Source of the DNA: Bailinhaonella thermotolerans
GTDB lineage: Bacteria > Actinomycetota > Actinomycetes > Streptosporangiales > Streptosporangiaceae
Assembly: GCF_003594875.1 (NCBI RefSeq)
Contig: NZ_QZEY01000002.1
Location: forward strand, 806,001 to 870,000
DNA: 64,000 nt
Direction: 5' to 3'
The notes beneath the pieces are model-generated. The model had not been told where the DNA came from, made no database searches, and saw only the letters and a program-made list of their open reading frames with translations. Positions 33,165 through 42,168 of this stretch are shown one piece after another. How positions within the stretch are numbered: the first letter of the stretch is position 1; each line of letters opens with the position of its first letter. The position numbers were made by a program, and so were the translations under genes.

Positions 33165-35696
33165 TCACCTGCCGTACTTGGCCGCCGCCTCCGCGGCCAG
33201 CTCCGGCTTGAGGGAGCGGAGCACGGCCACGGCGATCGACTCGGGGTCGACGCCGAAGTGCCGCCGGGCGGCCTCGCGGGTGTCGGACAGCCCGAACCCG
33301 TCGGTGCCGAGCGAGGTCCACGGCCGGTCGATCCACGGGCGGATCTGGTCGGGCACCGCCCGCATCCAGTCGCTGACCGCGATCACCGGCCCGTCGCTCC
33401 CGGACAGGGCCCGGGTGACGTACGGCACGCCGTCGCCCTCGGCGGCCATCGCCTCGCGGCGCAGCTCGCTCCAGGAGGTCACCGAGTAGACGTCCACGTC
33501 GACGCCCCAGTCCCGCGCCAGCAGCCGCCGCGCCTCCAGCGCCCAGTGCATCGCCGTACCACTGGCCAGCAAGGACGCCTGCCCGCCGCCCTCGGTGTAC
33601 CGGTAGATGCCGCGCACGATGCCCTCCTCGACGCCCTCGGGCATCGCCGGCTGCGGCAGCGGCTCGTTGTACACCGTGAGGTAGTAGAAGACGTCCTCGG
33701 GCGCCTCGCCGTACATCCGGCGCAGCCCCTCCTTGACGATCACGGCGATCTCGTAGGCGAACGCCGGGTCGTAGGACAGGCAGGCCGGGTTGGCCGAGGC
33801 GAGCAGGTGCGAGTGCCCGTCGGCGTGCTGGAGGCCCTCGCCGGTCATGGTGGTGCGACCCGCCGTGGCCCCCATCAGGAAGCCCCGGCCGAGCTGGTCG
33901 GCCAGCGCCCAGAGCTGGTCGCCGATCCGCTGCCAGCCGAACATCGAGTAGAAGATGTAGAACGGCACCATCGGCTCGCCGTGGGTGGCGTAGCTCGTGG
34001 CGGCGGCGGTGAAGCTGGCGATCGCCCCGGCCTCGGTGATCCCCTCGTTGAGGATCTGCCCGTCCTCGGCCTCCTTGTAGGACAGCAGCAGGTCGCGGTC
34101 CACCGCGTCGTACCGCTGGCCGAGCGGGGAGTAGATCTTGGCGGTGGGGAACAGCGACTCCATGCCGAAGGTCCGCGCCTCGTCGGGCACGATCGGCACC
34201 CAGCGGCGGCCGGTCTCCGGGTCCTTCATCAGGTCCTTGACCAGGCGCACGAACGCCATCGTCGTCGCGACCGTCGCCCCGCCCCTGGCGAGCGCCGCGA
34301 ACGGCTTGTCCTGCGTGAACGCCAGCGGCGCGGCCTTCACCGTGCGGCGGGGCATCGGGCCGCCGAGGGCGGCGCGGCGCTCGGCGAGGTACTCCCGCGC
34401 CTCGGCGTCGGGCCGGAGGTACGGCGGGAGTTCGCCGGCCAGGTCCGCGTCGGGAACGCGCAGGCCCAGGCGCTCGGCCATGGCGCGGAACCCGTCCTGG
34501 CTCAGCTTCTTCATCTGGTGGTTGGCGTTGCGCGCCTCGAAGCCCTCGCCGAGGGTCCAGCCCTTCACGGTCTGCGCGAGGACCACCGTCGGCGCGCCCC
34601 GGTGCTCCACGGCCGCGCGGTAGGCGGCGTGCACCTTGCGCGGCTCGTGGCCGGCCCGCGAGCCGCCGACGATCCGCTCCAGGTCGGCGTCGGTGTACGG
34701 CTCCGCGAGCGACTCCAGGCCCGCGAACAGGCGCTCGCGGATGTACGCCCCGGGGGAGGCGGAGAAGGTCTGGAACTGCCCGTCGGGGGTCTCGCCGAGA
34801 CGCGCCGCGAGGACGCCGCCGGTGTCGCGGGCGAGGAGCCCGTCCCACTCCGAGCCCCACAGCGCCTTGACGACGTTCCACCCGGCCCCGCGGAACACGC
34901 CCTCCAGCTCGCGGACCACGCGGGTGTTGCCGCGCACGGGCCCGTCGAGCCGCTGGAGATTACAGTTGATCACGAAGACCAGGTTGTCCAGCCCCTCGCG
35001 GGCGGCGAGGGTGAGCGCGGCGGTCGCCTCGGGCTCGTCCATCTCGCCGTCGCCGAGGAAGGCCCACACCCGGCTGCGGGAGGTGTCCTTGATCCCCCGG
35101 GCGTGCAGGTAGCGGTTGAACCGGGCCTGGTAGACGGCGTTCATCGGGCCGAGGCCCATCGACACCGTGGGGAACTGCCAGAAGCCGGGCATGGCGCGCG
35201 GGTGCGGGTACGACGGGAGCCCGCCCGCGGTCTCGCGGCGGAACGCGTCGAGCTGCTCCTCCGTCAGCCGGCCCTCGGCGAAAGCGCGGGCGTAGACGCC
35301 GGGCGAGGCGTGGCCCTGGAAGTACACCTGGTCGTGCTCGGCGTGGAAGAAGTGGTTGAACCCGACCTCGTACAGCCAGGCGGCCGAGGCGTAGGTCGCC
35401 ATGTGGCCGCCCAGGCCGAGCTTGCTCGCGCGGGTCACCATCGCCGCGGCGTTCCACCTGTCATAGGCGGCGATCCGCTCCTCGATCGCCAGGTCGCCGG
35501 GGTACTCCGGCTCTCGGGCGGTCGGCACGCTGTTCACGTAAGGGCTCGGTAGAGCCCCGCCGACGCCGTCGAGCAGCCGGCCGAGCACCTGTCGTGCCCG
35601 CTCCGGCCCGGCCTCGCGAACGAGCGCGTCCAGCGACTCGCGCCACTCGGCCGTCTCCTCAGGATCGGCGTCCGGGATCTGGTCCCACAGAGACAT
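33165..35696 (-). CDS. aceE: Pyruvate dehydrogenase E1 component, homodimeric type
   Basis: 843 aa from ATG 35696 (GGAGGAGG 5-8 bases upstream). It decarboxylates pyruvate with thiamine diphosphate and acetylates the E2 lipoyl domain. Visible: [20 protein letters not shown], the ThDP motif [14 protein letters not shown]...[11 protein letters not shown] (GDG-x25-N), [10 protein letters not shown], and the transketolase C-terminal region VVAVLR-like ending. The length fits the ~890-aa family, slightly short. It stands alone without aceF/lpd, as is common in actinomycetes. It is divergent from a GntR regulator, and a palindrome sits exactly in its promoter spacer. Confidence 0.96.
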   Translation of the reverse strand: MSLWDQIPDADPEETAEWRESLDALVREAGPERARQVLGRLLDGVGGALPSPYVNSVPTAREPEYPGDLAIEERIAAYDRWNAAAMVTRASKLGLGGHMATYASAAWLYEVGFNHFFHAEHDQVYFQGHASPGVYARAFAEGRLTEEQLDAFRRETAGGLPSYPHPRAMPGFWQFPTVSMGLGPMNAVYQARFNRYLHARGIKDTSRSRVWAFLGDGEMDEPEATAALTLAAREGLDNLVFVINCNLQRLDGPVRGNTRVVRELEGVFRGAGWNVVKALWGSEWDGLLARDTGGVLAARLGETPDGQFQTFSASPGAYIRERLFAGLESLAEPYTDADLERIVGGSRAGHEPRKVHAAYRAAVEHRGAPTVVLAQTVKGWTLGEGFEARNANHQMKKLSQDGFRAMAERLGLRVPDADLAGELPPYLRPDAEAREYLAERRAALGGPMPRRTVKAAPLAFTQDKPFAALARGGATVATTMAFVRLVKDLMKDPETGRRWVPIVPDEARTFGMESLFPTAKIYSPLGQRYDAVDRDLLLSYKEAEDGQILNEGITEAGAIASFTAAATSYATHGEPMVPFYIFYSMFGWQRIGDQLWALADQLGRGFLMGATAGRTTMTGEGLQHADGHSHLLASANPACLSYDPAFAYEIAVIVKEGLRRMYGEAPEDVFYYLTVYNEPLPQPAMPEGVEEGIVRGIYRYTEGGGQASLLASGTAMHWALEARRLLARDWGVDVDVYSVTSWSELRREAMAAEGDGVPYVTRALSGSDGPVIAVSDWMRAVPDQIRPWIDRPWTSLGTDGFGLSDTREAARRHFGVDPESIAVAVLRSLKPELAAEAAAKYGR

Positions 35697-35715
35697 CGCA
35701 ACCTCCTCCGAGCAG

Positions 35716-35744
35716 AAAATACGCAATGATCGATCATTGAGCAA
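35716..35744 (-). promoter_or_regulatory. Candidate aceE promoter
   Basis: Minus strand: -35 TTGCTC (35744-35739), a 17-base spacer, -10 TATTTT (35721-35716), about 20 bases before the aceE ATG. The spacer is occupied by the palindrome at 35724-35739. Confidence 0.45.
35724..35739. promoter_or_regulatory. Perfect 16-bp palindrome, operator of the GntR/FCD regulator
   Basis: CAATGATCGATCATTG reads the same on both strands. It is centred in the 66-base spacer between aceE and the GntR gene, between the proposed -35 and -10 of aceE and upstream of TAAAAT of the regulator. Autoregulation plus aceE repression is the natural reading. Confidence 0.7.
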
Positions 35745-35750
35745 GTCTGC

Positions 35751-35756
35751 TAAAAT
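35751..35756 (+). promoter_or_regulatory. Candidate -10 (TAAAAT) of the GntR gene
   Basis: TAAAAT at 35751-35756 is close to TATAAT and only six bases before the ATG at 35763. Transcription would start at or beside the start codon, giving a leaderless message. Confidence 0.45.
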
Positions 35757-35762
35757 TTCTCC

Positions 35763-36374
35763 ATGGGAGCTCTAGTGCGCGCTCCGCTCCGGGAGCAGAT
35801 CCGCCAGATGCTGCTCGACGGCCTGATCAGCGGCCGCTGGCAGCCGGGCGACCGCATCGTGGAGCGGCGGGTCGCGGCGGAGCTGGAGGTCAGCCAGGCG
35901 CCCGTCCGGGAGGCGCTGCGCGACCTGGAGGCGCTGCGCATCGTGGAGTCCTCCCCCAACAAGGGCGCGCGCGTGCGCGAGATCACCGAGGCCGACCTGC
36001 GCGAGGTCTACGAGGTCCGGGCGGGCCTCGAGGAGACCGCCGCCCGCCTGGCCCTGGGCCGGGTCCCGATCGACGCGCTGGAGCGCCACGTCGCCCGGCT
36101 GCACGAGGCGGCCCGCCACGGCGACGCCTTCGCCCAGGTCCCGCACCTGATCGCGTTCCACCGCGAGATCGTCAGGGCGTCGGGCAACGAGATCCTGCTG
36201 TCGGTCTGGGAGTCACTGGGCTTCGAGGTCTGGACCCACCTGTCCATCCGCCTCTTCCGCGCCACCCCCCACGAGAACGCCGACGACCACGAGCCCATCG
36301 TCGAGGCCTTCCGCCGCCAGGACCCCGGCATCGGCCTGCTGATCCGCGACCACGTGCTCTCCTACACCCGCTGA
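35763..36374 (+). CDS. GntR family regulator, FadR/FCD subfamily (PdhR-like)
   Basis: 203 aa from ATG 35763. The N-terminal winged helix shows [33 protein letters not shown] (residues ~25-57), the standard GntR pattern. The FCD effector domain follows ([21 protein letters not shown] and [26 protein letters not shown]), with metal-binding His/Asp positions. Divergence from aceE and the palindrome between them suggest control by pyruvate or a related acid, like PdhR or LldR, but the ligand is inferred. The tail is a little short after DHVLSYTR. No ribosome site is visible. Confidence 0.88.
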   Translation: MGALVRAPLREQIRQMLLDGLISGRWQPGDRIVERRVAAELEVSQAPVREALRDLEALRIVESSPNKGARVREITEADLREVYEVRAGLEETAARLALGRVPIDALERHVARLHEAARHGDAFAQVPHLIAFHREIVRASGNEILLSVWESLGFEVWTHLSIRLFRATPHENADDHEPIVEAFRRQDPGIGLLIRDHVLSYTR

Positions 36375-36410
36375 CCCACGCCCGGGCGGCCGCCCGCGCG
36401 GCGGGCTCAC

Positions 36411-36436
36411 GCCGTACGGCCCGCGAGCCGTACGGC
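36411..36436. terminator. Paired GCCGTACGGC palindromes between the GntR and aldolase genes
   Basis: Two copies of GCCGTACGGC (36411-36420 and 36427-36436) lie between convergent stops, next to a GGGCGGCCGCCC palindrome at about 36384. The set can form several hairpins and is probably the shared terminator. Confidence 0.45.
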
Positions 36437-36457
36437 GGTCGCCGAGGGCGCCGGGGA

Positions 36458-37249
36458 TCAGTCGAAGAGGTCGGGGTCGGACTTGGTGATCTGGTCGTAG
36501 AGCGGCTGGAAGTTGATCCAGGCGACCACGTCGTTGCCGATCTGCTCGCGGGTGAGCAGGGCGTTCTCGTGGGTGATGGGGACGACCTCGCCCGCGGCCT
36601 GGGCCAGGAGCTGCACCTGGCAGGAACGCTCCATCGTGATGAACCACCAGGCCGCGGCGTCCACGCTCTCGCCCACGGTGAGCAGGCCGTGGTTGCGCAG
36701 GATGACGGCCTTGTTGCCGCCCAGCGCCGCCGCGATGCGCTTGCCCTCCTCCAGGTCGGTCACGACGCCCGTGTAGTCGTCGAACAGCGCGTGGTCCTGG
36801 TAGAACGCGCACACGTCCTGGGTGATCGGCTCCAGGAGCCGCCCCAGGCTGGACAGCGCCTTGCCGTACACGCTGTGGCTGTGCGCGGCGGCGACCACGT
36901 CCGGGCGGGCCTGGTGGACCTGGGAGTGGATCGCGAACGCGGCCTCGTTCACGTGGTAGCGGCCCTCGACGACCTGGCCGTCGTGGTTGACCAGGATCAG
37001 GTCGCTGACCTTGACGTGCTTGAAGCTCATCCCGAACGGGTTCACCCAGAAGTGGTCGGGGTGCTCGGGGTCGCGGGCCGTGATGTGCCCGGCGACGCCC
37101 TCCTCGAAGCCGAAGCGCCCGAACAGCCGCAGGGCCGCGACCAGCCGCTCCTGGCGGTGGCGGCGCTCTTCCGCGACGTCCTCGAACTTCCGGGGCAGCC
37201 GGAAGGTGAGCTGGTCGGCGGGGACGGGTCGCAGATCGGACAGGCTCAT
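36458..37249 (-). CDS. Class II aldolase/adducin family protein
   Basis: 263 aa. The zinc site is visible: AAAHSHSVYGKAL (HxH, residues ~120-130) and VILRNHGLLTVGESVDAA (third His, ~185). The N-terminal domain reads LVAALRLFGRFGFEEGVAGHITARDP, with the phosphate-like loop and Glu. Family members act as fuculose-phosphate aldolases, ribulose-phosphate epimerases or decarboxylases; the substrate is unknown. The ATG at 37249 overlaps the TGA of the preceding oxidase gene by ATGA, so the two are translationally coupled and likely share a pathway of a 2-hydroxy acid or sugar acid. Confidence 0.88.
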   Translation of the reverse strand: MSLSDLRPVPADQLTFRLPRKFEDVAEERRHRQERLVAALRLFGRFGFEEGVAGHITARDPEHPDHFWVNPFGMSFKHVKVSDLILVNHDGQVVEGRYHVNEAAFAIHSQVHQARPDVVAAAHSHSVYGKALSSLGRLLEPITQDVCAFYQDHALFDDYTGVVTDLEEGKRIAAALGGNKAVILRNHGLLTVGESVDAAAWWFITMERSCQVQLLAQAAGEVVPITHENALLTREQIGNDVVAWINFQPLYDQITKSDPDLFD

Positions 37250-38406
37250 CGGACCTCCAGGCAGTCGGGGGCGAGCCCGGCCACCGCGCGGTGGCCGGCC
37301 AGTCCCATCGATATGTCGAGTTCGGCGAGCAGGCAGCGCAGGACGTGCCGCACGCCGTCGGCCCCGCCGCAGGCCAGCCCCCACAGGTAGGGGCGGCCGA
37401 GCAGCACGGCCCGGGCTCCGAGCGCGAGCGCCTTCAGCACGTCCGCCCCGGTCCGGACGCCCGAGTCGAAGAGCACGGTGAGGCGGTCCCCCACCGCCTC
37501 GGCGACCGGCTCCAGCGCGTCCAGGGAGGCGATCGCGCCGTCCACCTGGCGCCCGCCGTGGTTGGACACGACCACGCCGTCCATGCCGTGGTCGGCCGCG
37601 CGGCGGGCGTCGTCCGCGCTCTGGATCCCCTTGAGCACGATCGGCCCGTCCCAGTTGTCCCGGAGCAGGGCGAGCCGGTCCCAGGTGTGCGCCCGGCCGT
37701 TGAACATCGGCGCCCACCGCAGCACGGCGGCGCCCAGGTCCTCCTGCGGGGACTTCTCCAGACCCGCGAGGAACGCCGGGTCCGAGAACGGGATCGCCAG
37801 CCCCTCCCCGCGCAGGAACGGCAGGTAGGCCAGGTCCAGGTCGTGCGGCCGCCAGCCCAGCGTCCAGGTGTCCAGCGTGACCACCAGCGCGGTGAAGCCC
37901 GCCTTGCGCGCCCGCGACAGCAGGCTCACGGTCACCTCGTCGTCGTGCGGCCAGTAGAGCTGGAACCAGCGCGGCCCCTCCCCCGCCGCCGCGGCGACCT
38001 CCTCGATCGTGTGCGAGGCCATCGTGCTCAGGATCGACGGCACGCCCAGCGAGGCGGCCGCCCGCGCGGTGGCCAGCTCGCCCTCGGGGTGCACGATCGA
38101 CTGCACGCCGACCGGGGCGAGCAGCACGGGGGCCGGCAGCCGCTCCCCGAACAGCTCCACGCCCAGGTCCCGCTCGGTGGCGTCCACGAGCATGCGCGGC
38201 ACGATCCGCCGCCGCCCGAACGCCTCCCGGTTGGCCCGCTCGGTCGCGCCGGTGCCGGCGGACCCCGCGACGTACCAGTACGGGCCCTCGCCCAGCCGCC
38301 GCCGCGCGACCTCCTCCAGCACCGCGGGGTCCACCGAGTGCGGCGGGAGCGCCCCGGTGAGGAGGCCGTTCACGTAGATCTCTTGCTGGAAGTCCGCGAA
38401 TGACAC
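37246..38406 (-). CDS. FMN-dependent alpha-hydroxy-acid oxidase (lactate 2-monooxygenase-like)
   Basis: 386 aa from GTG 38406. An (S)-2-hydroxy-acid oxidase barrel: PVLLAPVGVQSIVHPEGE near the FMN, WFQLYWPHDDEV, GPIVLKGIQSADDARRA with the FMN Lys, and the catalytic His in VVSNHGGRQVDGAIASLD with its Arg. The C-terminal RTGADVLKALALGARAVLLGR binds FMN phosphate. The N-terminal ~45 residues with AGSAGTGATERAN resemble lactate 2-monooxygenases, which give acetate and CO2. It is the first gene of a pair with the class II aldolase (4-base overlap). Substrate specificity remains open. Confidence 0.9.
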   Translation of the reverse strand: MSFADFQQEIYVNGLLTGALPPHSVDPAVLEEVARRRLGEGPYWYVAGSAGTGATERANREAFGRRRIVPRMLVDATERDLGVELFGERLPAPVLLAPVGVQSIVHPEGELATARAAASLGVPSILSTMASHTIEEVAAAAGEGPRWFQLYWPHDDEVTVSLLSRARKAGFTALVVTLDTWTLGWRPHDLDLAYLPFLRGEGLAIPFSDPAFLAGLEKSPQEDLGAAVLRWAPMFNGRAHTWDRLALLRDNWDGPIVLKGIQSADDARRAADHGMDGVVVSNHGGRQVDGAIASLDALEPVAEAVGDRLTVLFDSGVRTGADVLKALALGARAVLLGRPYLWGLACGGADGVRHVLRCLLAELDISMGLAGHRAVAGLAPDCLEVR

Positions 38407-38472
38407 GGGACCAAGCGTGCCGTCCGGCGATCCCCCTTGTCCACGCCTGACCGCAGGTTCCCCGGCGCGTCT

Positions 38473-39732
38473 CTAGGCCAGCGAGGCGCGGCGGCGGACC
38501 AGGAACTCGCGCTCCACCAGGTTCCCGGCGCGGGCGATCGCCTCGTCGTACGCCCGGGCGGCCTCGGCGGGGCGGTCCAGGCGGCGCAGCAGGTCGGCGC
38601 GGATCGCGTGGTACAGGTGGTAGCGGTCCAGGTCCAGCGCCTCGACCAGGGACAGCGCCTCGGCGGGCCCGGCGACCTCGGCCACCGCGACCGCCCGGTT
38701 GAGCGCCGCCACCGGCGTCGGCGCGACCGCCATGAGCTGGTCGTACAGCACGACGATCTGGGCCCAGTCGGTGTCCTCGGCCCGCGCCGCGTAGGTGTGC
38801 ACCGCGTTGATCGCCGCCTGGATCTGGTACGGCCCCGGGCGCCCGCGCCGCAGGCACCGCCGCACGAGGTCGTGACCCTCGGCGATCAGGTCGCGGTCCC
38901 AGAGAGACCTGTCCTGCTCGGCCAGCCGCAGGAACTCCCCGCCGGGGCCGGTGCGGGCGGCCCGGCGGGCGTCCACGAGCAGCATGAGCGCCAGCAGGCC
39001 CAGCGCCTCGGGCTCGTCGGGCATCAGCTCCACCAGGAGGCGGCCCAGGCGGACGGCCTCCGCGCACAGGTCCTCGCGGACGAGCCGGTCGCCCGAGCCC
39101 GCCGTGTGGCCCTCGGTGAAGATCAGGTAGACGACCGCGAGCACGGAGCGGAGCCGCTCGGGCAGGTCGGCCTCGCGCGGCACCCGGTACGGGATGCCGG
39201 CGTCGCGGATCTTGGCCTTGGCCCGGACGAGCCGCTGCGCCATCGTCGGCTCGGGCACCAGGAACGCGCGGGCGATCTCGCCGGTGGTCAGGCCGCCGAG
39301 CAGCCGCAGGGTCAGCGCCACCCGGGCGGCCGGGGCCAGCGCCGGGTGGCAGCAGGTGAAGATCAGGCGCAGCCGGTCGTCGCGCACGGGCCCCTCCTCC
39401 TCCGCCGGGTCCGGCCGGTCCGCGGGGTCGGCGAGGTCGGCCCGGGCCGCCCGCTCGACCCGGTCCTCCAGCACGGCGGCCTCGGCGTGCTTGCCCCGCC
39501 CCGCGGCCTCGCGCCGGAGCCGGTCCACCGCCCGGTTGCGGGCGGTGGTGATGATCCATCCGGCCGGGGCGGGCGGGATGCCGGACTCCGGCCAGCGCCG
39601 CACCGCCTCGGCGAACGCGTCCTGCACCGCGTCCTCGGCCGCCTCGACGTCGCCGAGGACGCGGATCAGGACGGCCACGGCCCTGCCGTACTCCCGGCGG
39701 AAGACGGCCTCGACCTCGGCCCGGCCCTCCAT
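38473..39732 (-). CDS. ECF sigma factor, ECF42 group with C-terminal TPR/DUF6596 domain
   Basis: 419 aa from ATG 39732. Sigma region 2 ([30 protein letters not shown], then [16 protein letters not shown]) and region 4 ([33 protein letters not shown]) are followed by ~230 residues of helical repeats ([18 protein letters not shown] ... [19 protein letters not shown]) typical of ECF42. The partner YCII/DGPF gene lies directly upstream, the usual ECF42 context. The ATG has no ribosome site; a CTG at 39762, overlapping the YCII stop as CTGA, has GGAGGGG at ideal distance and would add 10 residues. Confidence 0.9.
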   Translation of the reverse strand: MEGRAEVEAVFRREYGRAVAVLIRVLGDVEAAEDAVQDAFAEAVRRWPESGIPPAPAGWIITTARNRAVDRLRREAAGRGKHAEAAVLEDRVERAARADLADPADRPDPAEEEGPVRDDRLRLIFTCCHPALAPAARVALTLRLLGGLTTGEIARAFLVPEPTMAQRLVRAKAKIRDAGIPYRVPREADLPERLRSVLAVVYLIFTEGHTAGSGDRLVREDLCAEAVRLGRLLVELMPDEPEALGLLALMLLVDARRAARTGPGGEFLRLAEQDRSLWDRDLIAEGHDLVRRCLRRGRPGPYQIQAAINAVHTYAARAEDTDWAQIVVLYDQLMAVAPTPVAALNRAVAVAEVAGPAEALSLVEALDLDRYHLYHAIRADLLRRLDRPAEAARAYDEAIARAGNLVEREFLVRRRASLA

Positions 39733-39758
39733 CAGCCGGCTGTCCGGTCCCGCGTCGC

Positions 39759-40127
39759 TCAGGACCGCCCCTCCGCTCCGGGGAACTCGTCCTGGAACGG
39801 CCAGACCTCGATCGGCAGGCCGGTGATCTCGGCCGTGCGCCGCCCCCACGCGAGCGCGGCGTCCAGGTCCGGCGCGCGCACGATCGTGAACCCGCCGATG
39901 TACTCCTTGCCCTCGGTGTACGGGCCGTCGGTGGTGAGGACCTCGTCGCCCTCGCGCCGCAGGACGGTGGCCGCCGAGGGCCGGTGCAGGGCGCCGGAGA
40001 ACACGAAGCAGCCCGCGTCCCGGATCTCCCGCTCCAGAGCGTGGAGCTGTTCCATGATCGGGTCCAGGAACTCCTGCGGCGGCGGGGGCGCGTCGGGCTG
40101 GTGCATGGCGATCATGTACTGCTTCAT
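39759..40127 (-). CDS. YCII-related (DGPF domain) protein, ECF42 partner
   Basis: 122 aa from ATG 40127, GGAGGA five bases upstream. The YCII-like ferredoxin fold is seen in [32 protein letters not shown] and the hallmark [20 protein letters not shown] (the DGPF motif is DGPY here). These small proteins are almost always encoded with ECF42 sigma factors and are thought to relay the signal by contacting the sigma C-terminal domain; the signal is unknown. Its stop touches the possible CTG start of the sigma gene, so the two genes are translationally linked. Confidence 0.9.
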   Translation of the reverse strand: MKQYMIAMHQPDAPPPPQEFLDPIMEQLHALEREIRDAGCFVFSGALHRPSAATVLRREGDEVLTTDGPYTEGKEYIGGFTIVRAPDLDAALAWGRRTAEITGLPIEVWPFQDEFPGAEGRS

Positions 40128-40268
40128 GGCCGTCCTCCTCGTTCCGGGCCGCGCGGCGCGGGCCCTCTCACCCTCTACACGAACGGCCCCCGCCGGTTTC
40201 GACACGGCGCGCCGATTCCGTCCCGGAATTCCCTGCCCGCCGTACGGCGGAGCGCACGCCCGAGCCGC

Positions 40269-40325
40269 CGCGACGCCGTACGGCCGGCGCGACGCCGTAC
40301 GGCCGGCGCGACGCCGTACGGCCAG
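40269..40325. repeat. Three 19-bp tandem repeats carrying CCGTACGG
   Basis: CGCGACGCCGTACGGCCGG is repeated at 40269, 40288 and 40307 (the third ends CAG). Another CCGTACGG lies just before, near 40241. The array fills the gap between the YCII start and the oxidoreductase stop. Confidence 0.85.
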
Positions 40326-40394
40326 CGCGGCCGGACGGGGCGGGCGCGGCCGGACGGGACGGTGCGGCGGTGCCCGGCGGCGGGGGCGGGGCGG

Positions 40395-40871
40395 TCAGGC
40401 GGGGTCGCAGATGACGACCGGGATCTCGCGGTCGGTCCGGGACTGGTAGTCGTCGTAGTCGGCGTACATCTCGACCAGGCGCGGCCACAGGGCGGCGCGC
40501 TCCTCGGGGGAGGCGGTGCGGGCGGTCATGAGGCGGATGTCGTCGCCGGTCTGGACCGTGACCCGCGGCGTCCGCCGCAGGTTTAGGTACCACTGGGGGT
40601 GCGTGGGCAGGCCGCCCTGGGACGCCACCACGACCACGCGTCCGCCGTCGCGCAGGTAGAGCAGCGGGACGGTGCGCAGGCGGCCGGTCTTGCGGCCGCG
40701 CGTGGTGAGCAGGCAGACGGGGGCGGGCCTGCGGCGCGCCGAGCCCATGCGCCACCTGCCGCCGACGCGGCCGCCCGTGGCGCGGTAGATCCAGACGTTG
40801 GCGACCGACATCGCCCGCATGATCCTGACGGCCGAGGGCGAGTCGAGCCCGTGCGGACGGGTCTCGGTCAC
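40395..40871 (-). CDS. Nitroreductase/quinone reductase family protein (F420-dependent, DDN-like)
   Basis: 158 aa from GTG 40871. The split-barrel fold of deazaflavin-dependent nitroreductases is recognisable: NVWIYRATGGRVGGRWRMG, LLTTRGRKTGRLRTVPLLYL (phosphate/F420 contact loop), VVVASQGGLPTHPQWYLNLR, VTVQTGDDIRLMTART and the terminal RTDREIPVVICDP. Members use reduced F420 to reduce quinones or nitro compounds and are abundant in actinomycetes. It is soluble or membrane-peripheral. It follows the histidine phosphatase on the same strand after about 80 bases but has no obvious pathway link. Confidence 0.88.
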   Translation of the reverse strand: MTETRPHGLDSPSAVRIMRAMSVANVWIYRATGGRVGGRWRMGSARRRPAPVCLLTTRGRKTGRLRTVPLLYLRDGGRVVVVASQGGLPTHPQWYLNLRRTPRVTVQTGDDIRLMTARTASPEERAALWPRLVEMYADYDDYQSRTDREIPVVICDPA

Positions 40872-40949
40872 GGGAAAACCTCCTGCGCTCGGAATCGTCC
40901 CCCGAGCGCAGGATAGATCGGCTCCCGGCCCCCGCGCGAGGGCCCGCGG

Positions 40950-41582
40950 TCAGGAGGCGGTGGCGGCGGGCGAGTCGTCGCTGCTCACGGGCTCGGGCAG
41001 GGTGCCGGCGTTGTGCTCCAGCAGCCGCCAGCCCGAGCGGCCCTCGTGCAGGACCGACCAGGAGCAGTTGCCCAGGCCGCCGATCGCCGACCACAGGTCC
41101 TGCGGCAGGCCCAGCAGCCGGCAGATGCCCAGGCGCAGCGCCGCGCCGTGCGAGGCGACCACGAGCGTGCCGTCCTCGTCGGTCTTGGCGGCCCAGCCCT
41201 CGATCGCGGCGGCCACCCGGTCGGCGACGTCGCTCACGGGCTCACCGAACGGCGGGCTCCAGGAGGCGTACTCCTCCGGCCAGCGCGCCTTGATCTCGGT
41301 GGAGGTCAGGCCCTCCCACTCGCCGCCGCCGCGCTCGCGCAGCGCCTCGTCCAGCTCCACGCGCAGCCCGGTCAGCGAACCGAGCGCCCGGGCGGTGTCC
41401 GCCGCGCGCCGCAGGTCCGAGGAGACGATCAGCGACGGCCGCAGCGCGGCGAGCATGGCCGCGGCCCGCGCCGCCTGCGCCACCCCGGTCTCGTTCAGCG
41501 GGATGTCGCTGTGGCCCTGGAAGCGGTGCTCCACGTTCCACCGGGTCTGGCCGTGCCGCCAGCAGACGACCCGCCTGCTCAC
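40950..41582 (-). CDS. Histidine phosphatase family protein (phosphoglycerate mutase-like)
   Basis: 210 aa from GTG 41582. The catalytic RHG is in VVCWRHGQTRWN (residues 5-16); the second His is in LVVASHGAALRLG (~140), and ERGGGEWEGL provides the acid Glu. In actinobacteria this gene follows rsfS and is annotated as phosphoglycerate mutase, acid phosphatase or glucosyl-3-phosphoglycerate phosphatase (GpgP); the cofactor-independent small-phosphatase role is more likely than true glycolysis. The start overlaps the rsfS stop by GTGA. The tail after GTLPEPV is low complexity. Confidence 0.88.
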   Translation of the reverse strand: MSRRVVCWRHGQTRWNVEHRFQGHSDIPLNETGVAQAARAAAMLAALRPSLIVSSDLRRAADTARALGSLTGLRVELDEALRERGGGEWEGLTSTEIKARWPEEYASWSPPFGEPVSDVADRVAAAIEGWAAKTDEDGTLVVASHGAALRLGICRLLGLPQDLWSAIGGLGNCSWSVLHEGRSGWRLLEHNAGTLPEPVSSDDSPAATAS

Positions 41583-41986
41583 TCGGCCGTCCCGGCGCCC
41601 CGCGCGCGCTGCGCCGCGACCGCGGTCACGCTCTCGGGCAGCTCGATGCCGGGGCAGTCCTTCCAGAGCCGCTCCAGGGCGTAGAAGGTGCGGTCCTCCT
41701 CGTGCTGGACGTGGACGACGATGTCCACGTAGTCCAGCAGCACCCAGCGGCCCTCGCGCTCGCCCTCGCGGCGCACTGGCTTGGCCCCGATGTCGCGCAG
41801 CCGGTCCTCGATCTCGTCGACGATCGCGCGGACCTGCCGGTCGTTGCTCGCCGAGCAGAGAACGAACGCGTCCGTGATGACGAGCTGGTCGCTGACGTCG
41901 TAGGCGATGATGTCGTCGGCGAGCTTGTCGGCCGCCGCCTCAGCCGCGACGGTGACCATCTCGACGGCCCTCTCAGATGCACTCAC
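41579..41986 (-). CDS. rsfS: Ribosome silencing factor RsfS
   Basis: 135 aa from GTG 41986, AGGAGG about 13 bases upstream. It binds ribosomal protein L14 (uL14) and blocks joining of 30S to 50S when nutrients are low. Family motifs: DKLADDIIAYDVSDQLVITDAFVLCSASNDRQVRAIVDEIE and GRWVLLDYVDIVVHVQHEEDRTFYALERLWKDCP. The last ~20 residues are a variable tail. It is normally next to nadD; here an RDD gene on the opposite strand separates them. Confidence 0.96.
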   Translation of the reverse strand: MSASERAVEMVTVAAEAAADKLADDIIAYDVSDQLVITDAFVLCSASNDRQVRAIVDEIEDRLRDIGAKPVRREGEREGRWVLLDYVDIVVHVQHEEDRTFYALERLWKDCPGIELPESVTAVAAQRARGAGTAE

Positions 41987-42168
41987 TTTGGTGCGCTGAC
42001 CTCCTAGGTCGGGGACTCCACCTCTCTACCCGATCCCGGGCGAGACCCCCACATGTTCAGTGAAGTGTCTTCGAGCGTACTGTGCCCCGGCCATCTGTTT
42101 TCCCCGCCATGACATGATCTCGCTCCCCCCTTTCACCGAAGGGCCCCGTTCCCACCGAAGGACCCCCG

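Noticed and set aside
36458-39559. A single 1033-codon minus-strand frame joining aldolase, oxidase and sigma regions
   Set aside because: Only its last 263 codons are coding (class II aldolase). The rest is another frame of the FMN oxidase and sigma genes, which have good family motifs.
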